Origin: Bradyrhizobium lablabi
GTDB lineage: Bacteria > Pseudomonadota > Alphaproteobacteria > Rhizobiales > Xanthobacteraceae
Assembly: GCF_018131005.1 (NCBI RefSeq)
Contig: NZ_JAFCJK010000001.1
Location: 310,001-374,000, forward strand
Reading direction: 5' to 3'
DNA length: 64,000 nucleotides
This document shows positions 59,565-64,000 of the stretch, in pieces. The notes beneath the pieces are model-generated. The model was not told the origin of the DNA and ran no database searches. It saw only the letters and a list, made by a program, of their open reading frames with translations. How positions within the stretch are numbered: the stretch's first letter is position 1; every line of letters begins with the position of its first letter. Made by a program: the position numbers and the translations under genes.

Positions 59565-60737
59565 ATGGCCGAGGCATATATCGTCGCCGCCGCTCGCACC
59601 GCCGGCGGCCGCAAAGGGGGGCGCCTCGCGGGCTGGCATCCGGCCGATCTGGCCGCGACCGTGCTTGACGCGCTGGTCGAGCGCACCGGCGCCGACCCTG
59701 CACAGATCGAGGACGTGATCATGGGCTGCGTGATGCAGGCCGGCGAGCAGTCCAACAACATCGCGCGCAACGCCGTGATGGCCTCAAGACTGCCGGAGAG
59801 CGTGCCCGCGACCTCGATCGACCGCCAGTGCGGTTCCTCGCAGCAGGCGCTGCATTTCGCCGCGCAGGCGGTGATGTCCGGCACCATGGACTGCGTCATC
59901 GCGGCCGGCGTCGAATCGATGACCCGCGTGCCGATGGGCCTTGCCTCCTCGCTGCCGGCCAAGAACGGCTTTGGCCACTACAAGAGCCCTGGCATCGAAA
60001 AGAAGTACCCGAACATCATGTTCAGCCAGTTCACCGGGGCGGAGATGATGGCGGAGAAGTACGGTCTGTCGAAGGATGAGCTCGACGAATATTCCTACGG
60101 TAGCCATCAGCGCGCGATCGCGGCGACGCAGGCCGGCCGCTTCAAGGACGAGATCGTTCCGGTGCAGATCACCCGTGACGACGGCTCGACCGATACCCAT
60201 CACATCGACGAAGGCATCCGCTTCGACGCCAGCCTCGAGGGCATCAAGGGCGTCAAGCTGATCGCCGAGAACGGCAAGCTCACCGCAGCCAGCGCGAGCC
60301 AGATCTGCGACGGCGCCTCGGGCGTGATGATCGTCAACGAGAAAGGGTTGAAGGCGCTCGGCGTGAAGCCGATAGCGCGCATCCATCATATGACCATGAT
60401 CGGCCATGATCCCGTGATCATGCTGGAAGCCCCGCTGCCCGCGACCGAACGCGCGCTGAAAAGAGCCGGCATGACCATCGACGACATCGATCTGTTCGAA
60501 GTCAACGAGGCCTTCGCCTCGGTGCCGACCGCGTGGCTGAAGACCACCGGCGCCGACCCCGCGAAACTCAACGTCAATGGCGGCGCGATCGCACTCGGCC
60601 ATCCGCTCGGTGGGAGCGGCACCAAGCTGATGACGACGCTCGTCAACGCGCTCAAGCAGCGCAACAAGCGCTGGGGCCTGCAGACCATGTGCGAAGGCGG
60701 CGGCATGGCGAACGTCACCATCGTCGAGCGACTATAA
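59565..60737 (+). CDS. Acetyl-CoA acyltransferase (thiolase)
   Basis: A 390-residue thiolase. The nucleophilic Cys is C89 in SIDRQCGSSQQA; the second active-site segments are NVNGGAIALGHPLGGSG and MCEGGGMANVTIVERL. The start MAEAYIVAAARTAGGRKGGR is typical of FadA/PaaJ-like members. It carries out the last step of beta-oxidation, releasing acetyl-CoA. It is divergent from TetR and followed by heptamer block 2 and a CoA ligase gene. It complements the SDR, ligase and dehydrogenases on the other strand. Confidence 0.93.
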   Translation: MAEAYIVAAARTAGGRKGGRLAGWHPADLAATVLDALVERTGADPAQIEDVIMGCVMQAGEQSNNIARNAVMASRLPESVPATSIDRQCGSSQQALHFAAQAVMSGTMDCVIAAGVESMTRVPMGLASSLPAKNGFGHYKSPGIEKKYPNIMFSQFTGAEMMAEKYGLSKDELDEYSYGSHQRAIAATQAGRFKDEIVPVQITRDDGSTDTHHIDEGIRFDASLEGIKGVKLIAENGKLTAASASQICDGASGVMIVNEKGLKALGVKPIARIHHMTMIGHDPVIMLEAPLPATERALKRAGMTIDDIDLFEVNEAFASVPTAWLKTTGADPAKLNVNGGAIALGHPLGGSGTKLMTTLVNALKQRNKRWGLQTMCEGGGMANVTIVERL

Positions 60738-60741
60738 AATC

Positions 60742-60866
60742 CAGCGAATAGCGACTGGCGAATAGCGAATAGAGGAAGCGACAAGGAACCGCGGGCAGCG
60801 AGGAGTGGGTGGCGAATAGAGAGCACGGAAGATGTCCCTATTCGCCATTCGCTACTCGCTATTCGC
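60742..60866. repeat. Inverted heptamer repeats, block 2
   Basis: GCGAATA, GCGACTG, GCGAATA, GCGAATA units on the left and ATTCGCC, ATTCGCT, ACTCGCT, ATTCGC on the right are complementary over about 29 bases, separated by about 65 bases that hold another GCGAATA. It fills the space between thiolase and the CoA ligase gene. Confidence 0.75.
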
Positions 60867-60879
60867 GTGAGGAAACGCG

Positions 60880-62418
60880 ATGACCCACCCCTCCATCCAC
60901 GCCCGCAATACGCCCGACAAGATCGCCTACCAGATGGCGGGCAGCGGCAAGGCGATCACCTATCGCGAGCTCGAGGGGCTCTCGAACCAGGGGGCGCATC
61001 TGTTCCGCTCGCTCGGCCTGAAGGCCGGCGACCACATTGCGCTCTTGATGGAAAACCGCCTTGCCTTCATGGAGATCTGCTGGGCAGCGCAGCGCTCGGG
61101 ACTCTACTACACCGCGATAAGCCGCTATCTGACGCAGGACGAGATCGCCTACATCGTGAAGGATTGCGGCGCACGGGTCTTCATCACCACGCCGCAGTGC
61201 GCCGACAAGGTCAGGGATCTGGTCAAAGGCGAGCCCGGCGACCCGCTGTTTTACATGATGGACGAGCCCGCGCCGGGCTTCCGCTCCTACGACAGGGAGG
61301 CCGGCGCGCAACCGACCACACCGATCGCCGACGAGATCGCGGGCTACGACATGCTCTATTCCTCCGGCACCACCGGCCGGCCGAAGGGCATCAAGAAGCA
61401 GTTCGAGGGCGACCGGATCGACGTGCCGAACCCGTTCCTGCGCGTCCTGTGCGCCGACATGTGCGGCATGAACGCCGACAGCATCTATCTGTCGCCGGCT
61501 CCGCTCTATCATGCCGCGCCCCTGCGCTTCAACATGATGGCGACGGTGCTCGGCGGCACCTCCATCATCATGGAGCATTTCGACGCCGAGGAATTCCTGA
61601 AGCAGGTCGAGAAGCGCAAGGTGACGCAGTCGCAGCTGGTGCCCACCATGTTCGTGCGCATGCTGAAGCTGCCCGACGAGGTGCGCGCCCGCTACAACGT
61701 CTCTTCGCTGAAGGGCGCGATCCACGCCGCGGCCCCCTGCCCGATCGACGTGAAGGCCAGGATGATCGAATGGTGGGGACCGATCCTGATCGAGTATTAC
61801 GCGGGTTCGGAGGGTAACGGCGTGACCGTCTCGACCTCGCAGCAATGGCTCAACCATCGCGGCACGGTCGGTCGTGCCGTGGTCGGCAAGGTCAAGATCC
61901 TCGACGAAAACGATCAGGAGGTGCCTCTCCGGCAGATCGGCCAGGTCTATTTCGCCGACGCGCCGGCGTTCACCTATCACAACGATCCCGAAAAGACGAA
62001 GCGCGCCTACAACGCGAAGGGCTGGTCGACGCTCGGTGACGTCGGCTATCTCGACGAAGAGGGCTTCCTCTACCTCACCGACCGCAAGAGCTACATGATC
62101 ATATCCGGCGGGGTGAACATCTATCCGCAGGAGACCGAGGATGTGCTGATCACCCATCCTGATGTTGCCGACGTCGCGGTGTTCGGCGTGCCGAACGAGG
62201 AGATGGGCGAAGAGGTCAAGGCGGTGGTGCAGCCGCACGACATGGCCAGGGCCGGCACGGAGCTGGAGCTCGAGCTGATTGCCTTCTGCCGAAAACATCT
62301 GTCGCCGATCAAATGCCCGAAGAGCATCGACTTCGAAGCCGAGCTGCCGCGCACGCCGACCGGCAAGCTGGTCAAGCGCCACCTTCGTGACCGCTACTGG
62401 CAGATCGCGAAAGCGTGA
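60880..62418 (+). CDS. AMP-forming acyl-CoA synthetase (FadD-like)
   Basis: A 512-residue ligase of the shorter acyl-CoA synthetase class. Motifs are MLYSSGTTGRPKGIKK, the ISRYLTQDEIAYIVKDCGAR segment, YYAGSEGNG, the hinge LYLTDRKSYMIISGGVNIYP and the C-terminal catalytic lysine in PRTPTGKLVKRHLRDRYW. ATG 60880 is preceded by GAGGAAA, which lies in the loop of a short CGCG/CGCG hairpin (60865-60878). It follows the thiolase gene after heptamer block 2. It activates a fatty or aromatic acid; substrate unknown. Confidence 0.9.
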   Translation: MTHPSIHARNTPDKIAYQMAGSGKAITYRELEGLSNQGAHLFRSLGLKAGDHIALLMENRLAFMEICWAAQRSGLYYTAISRYLTQDEIAYIVKDCGARVFITTPQCADKVRDLVKGEPGDPLFYMMDEPAPGFRSYDREAGAQPTTPIADEIAGYDMLYSSGTTGRPKGIKKQFEGDRIDVPNPFLRVLCADMCGMNADSIYLSPAPLYHAAPLRFNMMATVLGGTSIIMEHFDAEEFLKQVEKRKVTQSQLVPTMFVRMLKLPDEVRARYNVSSLKGAIHAAAPCPIDVKARMIEWWGPILIEYYAGSEGNGVTVSTSQQWLNHRGTVGRAVVGKVKILDENDQEVPLRQIGQVYFADAPAFTYHNDPEKTKRAYNAKGWSTLGDVGYLDEEGFLYLTDRKSYMIISGGVNIYPQETEDVLITHPDVADVAVFGVPNEEMGEEVKAVVQPHDMARAGTELELELIAFCRKHLSPIKCPKSIDFEAELPRTPTGKLVKRHLRDRYWQIAKA

Positions 62419-62483
62419 AGGCTATGGAAAATGAGAACCGCTGAGCTATATCCGGGTCTGCGGATGCCGGATGCGAGGGTCTC

Positions 62484-62738
62484 ATGGCTTTCTGGAATCG
62501 GTTCAAGAAAGCTTCAGACGACGAAGCCTGGAAACAGATCGAACAAACTCCCATACCCGTCGGTGCCGGTCGCATCTGGCTCGCAGACCGGGACGGCAAC
62601 GTTGTTCGGGCGATGGCCTGGACATGGCGAGTTATCGAAGGTCGCGAACCCGGCAAGTATCTGCACTGGATGACGCGTGCGCCTCACGCCAAGCAGCCTC
62701 CAGCCGAGGCGATGAAACAACTGGCCGCCGGCAACTGA
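62484..62738 (+). CDS. Small conserved hypothetical protein
   Basis: An 84-residue soluble protein with GAGGG a few bases before ATG 62484. It has a mixed pattern (FWNRFKKASDDEAWKQIEQT, AGRIWLADRDGNVVRAMAWT, WRVIEGREPGKYLHWMTRAP) suggesting a small alpha/beta fold. I do not recognise a family. It lies 65 bases behind the CoA ligase gene on the same strand. Confidence 0.6.
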   Translation: MAFWNRFKKASDDEAWKQIEQTPIPVGAGRIWLADRDGNVVRAMAWTWRVIEGREPGKYLHWMTRAPHAKQPPAEAMKQLAAGN

Positions 62739-63091
62739 CGCGACATCGCCGTCCCACAGGATCTCGCCTGGATGAGCGCGGGGGCTTTCGTTCGGTCAGA
62801 TGATCCTTCATCTCCGCCGCAAAGGCGATGGAAGCAAAAACCAGGCTTGCGGCCGTTATCATCACGCTGAGACGCGAGACTTATCGAGACGAGGTCGCAA
62901 TCCTTGAGCAAGGCATGCGGCCTGCATTCCTTGAACAAAGTTGCTATCGTTCGACGGACCTAGGGATTAATGGCCGGAAGCTCTCGGTTTTTTCCGAGGC
63001 GACAGACCAAGCATAGGTAGCATTCAGCAGCCGCCGACGTAGTGTCAGGTGCGCTGCATCTGCGGCGATGCTGATCCAGGAGGTTTGCAAG
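62739..63091. other. 353-bp gap without a convincing gene
   Basis: A strong AGGAGG at 63078-63083 serves the downstream hydrolase. The rest contains short frames on both strands (for example 62632-62865 minus, with a hydrophobic start MMITAASLVFASIAFA, overlapping the small gene) that I cannot support. Confidence 0.4.
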
Positions 63092-64000
63092 ATGGAAGTT
63101 CTCCCCGACGTCCCCCTCCCCTCCTCCATCCGCTCGCGTTACGTCGATGGCATCAACGGCCTGCGCATGCATGTGCTGGAGGCGGGCTTTGAAACATCTG
63201 GTCGGCCCTGCCTTCTGCTGCTGCACGGCTTCCCCGAACTTGCCTTCTCCTGGCGCAAGGTGATGCCGACGCTGGCAGCGGCCGGCTATCACGTGATCGC
63301 GCCGGACCAGCGTGGTTACGGACGCACGACGGGATGGGATCCGGATTATGACGGCAATCTCGCATCGTTCCGCCTGCCCAATCTCGTGCGCGATATGCTC
63401 GGGCTGGTTGCGGCGTTCGGCCACAAGAACGTCGACGCCGTGATCGGGCACGATTTCGGCTCATCGGTCGCGGCGTGGTGCGCGTTGATCCGACCGGACG
63501 TGTTCCGCAAGGTTGTCATGATGAGCGCGCCATTCGCGGGAACGCCATCGCTGCCGTTCAACACCGTGAATGGACCGGCAAGGTCCGCCGCCGTGGATCC
63601 CGTGCATCGCGAGCTCGCTGCATTGCCGCGGCCGCGCAAGCATTACCAGTGGTACTATTCGACACGCGAAGCCAATGGCGACATGCACCGCGCGCCGCAA
63701 GGCGTGCACGAGTTCCTTCGCGCCTACTACCATCACAAGAGCGCGGACTGGCCGGACAACAGGCCCTATCCGCTGCAATCGTGGTCGGCGGCTGAGCTCG
63801 CGAAATTGCCGACCTACTACATCATGGATCTCGCCCGCGACATGCCGGCGACGGTCGCCGACGAGATGCCGTCGCGCGAGGCGATCGCCGCCAACAGGTG
63901 GTTGCCAGAGGGTGACCTCGCCTATTACAGCGCCGAATATCAGCGCACGGGATTCCAGGGCGGGCTGCAATGGTATCGCTGCGGGACCTCGGGCGCGTTC
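63092..64000 (+). CDS. Alpha/beta hydrolase, epoxide-hydrolase type, C-terminus cut by the window
   Basis: The first 303 codons are present and the frame is open to the right edge. ATG 63092 has AGGAGG 8 bases upstream. Epoxide-hydrolase landmarks are the oxyanion motif HGFPE (45-49), DQRGYGRTTGW (72-82), and the nucleophile elbow GHDFGSS with Asp121 as catalytic nucleophile, all near their usual places. Asp in place of Ser separates it from esterases. The cap domain follows, with YYHHKSADWP; the catalytic His would lie beyond the window. It probably opens epoxides or dehalogenates in the cytoplasm. Its family partners are not visible here. Confidence 0.87.
   Translation, partial: MEVLPDVPLPSSIRSRYVDGINGLRMHVLEAGFETSGRPCLLLLHGFPELAFSWRKVMPTLAAAGYHVIAPDQRGYGRTTGWDPDYDGNLASFRLPNLVRDMLGLVAAFGHKNVDAVIGHDFGSSVAAWCALIRPDVFRKVVMMSAPFAGTPSLPFNTVNGPARSAAVDPVHRELAALPRPRKHYQWYYSTREANGDMHRAPQGVHEFLRAYYHHKSADWPDNRPYPLQSWSAAELAKLPTYYIMDLARDMPATVADEMPSREAIAANRWLPEGDLAYYSAEYQRTGFQGGLQWYRCGTSGAF

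Noticed and set aside
58656..60866. The heptamer blocks as a CRISPR array
   Set aside because: Units are 7 bases, contiguous and in both orientations, without unique spacers of constant length or cas genes.
62632..62865. Minus-strand frame with a hydrophobic start (MMITAASLVFASIAFA)
   Set aside because: The remainder is basic shadow sequence opposite the small gene at 62484, and no ribosome binding site is evident.

Overview
This 64 kb window is high-GC alphaproteobacterial chromosome. The protein families, the dense catabolic operons and several interspersed palindromic repeats point to the Bradyrhizobium/Rhodopseudomonas group, most likely Bradyrhizobium. I see no tRNA, rRNA, CRISPR array, phage or intact insertion sequence. 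It is a catabolic and transport region.

Region 1 (1-13.1 kb): the start of a PimF/FadJ-type beta-oxidation gene leaves the window on the left. It is divergent from an IclR-family regulator, with a perfect inverted repeat between them. Next comes a complete branched-chain-type ABC importer (LivG, LivF, LivH, LivM), then five tandem paralogous periplasmic binding proteins, four of them each followed by its own hairpin terminator. The fifth runs into a glycerate 2-kinase gene. By analogy with the pim locus of Rhodopseudomonas palustris, dicarboxylate or fatty-acid-like ligands are plausible.

Region 2 (13.1-17.8 kb): an envelope cluster on the minus strand (HdeA-like, DUF992, Cys-rich repeat protein, outer-membrane barrel, Tat-exported sulfatase), divergent from a TetR regulator that has a perfect palindrome touching its start codon.

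Region 3 (17.9-33.7 kb): a locus whose gene order resembles the cou/tar p-coumarate locus of R. palustris. It holds a MarR regulator (CouR-like), an ABC importer with a fused permease-ATPase, an orphan sensor kinase, a binding protein, a hot-dog thioesterase, a feruloyl/coumaroyl-CoA synthetase, an enoyl-CoA hydratase, a DUF3237 protein, a TRAP transporter and divergent pobA. A short shared motif (GTTAT-N4-TATA) occurs at three of its promoters. Together these genes would import hydroxycinnamates, activate and shorten them to 4-hydroxybenzoate, and hydroxylate that to protocatechuate.

Region 4 (34.4-50.1 kb): a Baeyer-Villiger monooxygenase plus a MetX-like hydrolase; thioesterase and LysR; a PNPOx-like protein; a metaxin-type GST and a small Cys-ended protein next to a WYL regulator, with two copies of a palindromic operator; small housekeeping and stress genes (YkgJ, DUF3307, a TAXI-type protein, Crp/Fnr, PRC-barrel, several small ORFs, one of them frameshifted); and a cyclic-nucleotide group (membrane cNMP-binding protein with a DUF6537-like partner, divergent from a cNMP-gated K+ channel).

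Region 5 (50.1-64 kb): an acyl-CoA catabolic cluster with enoyl-CoA hydratase, nitroreductase, three acyl-CoA dehydrogenases, two AMP-forming CoA ligases, an internally deleted enoyl-CoA hydratase, an SDR dehydrogenase, TetR and thiolase. Its intergenic spaces carry three copies of one palindromic element and two blocks of inverted heptamer repeats. The window ends inside an epoxide-hydrolase-type gene.
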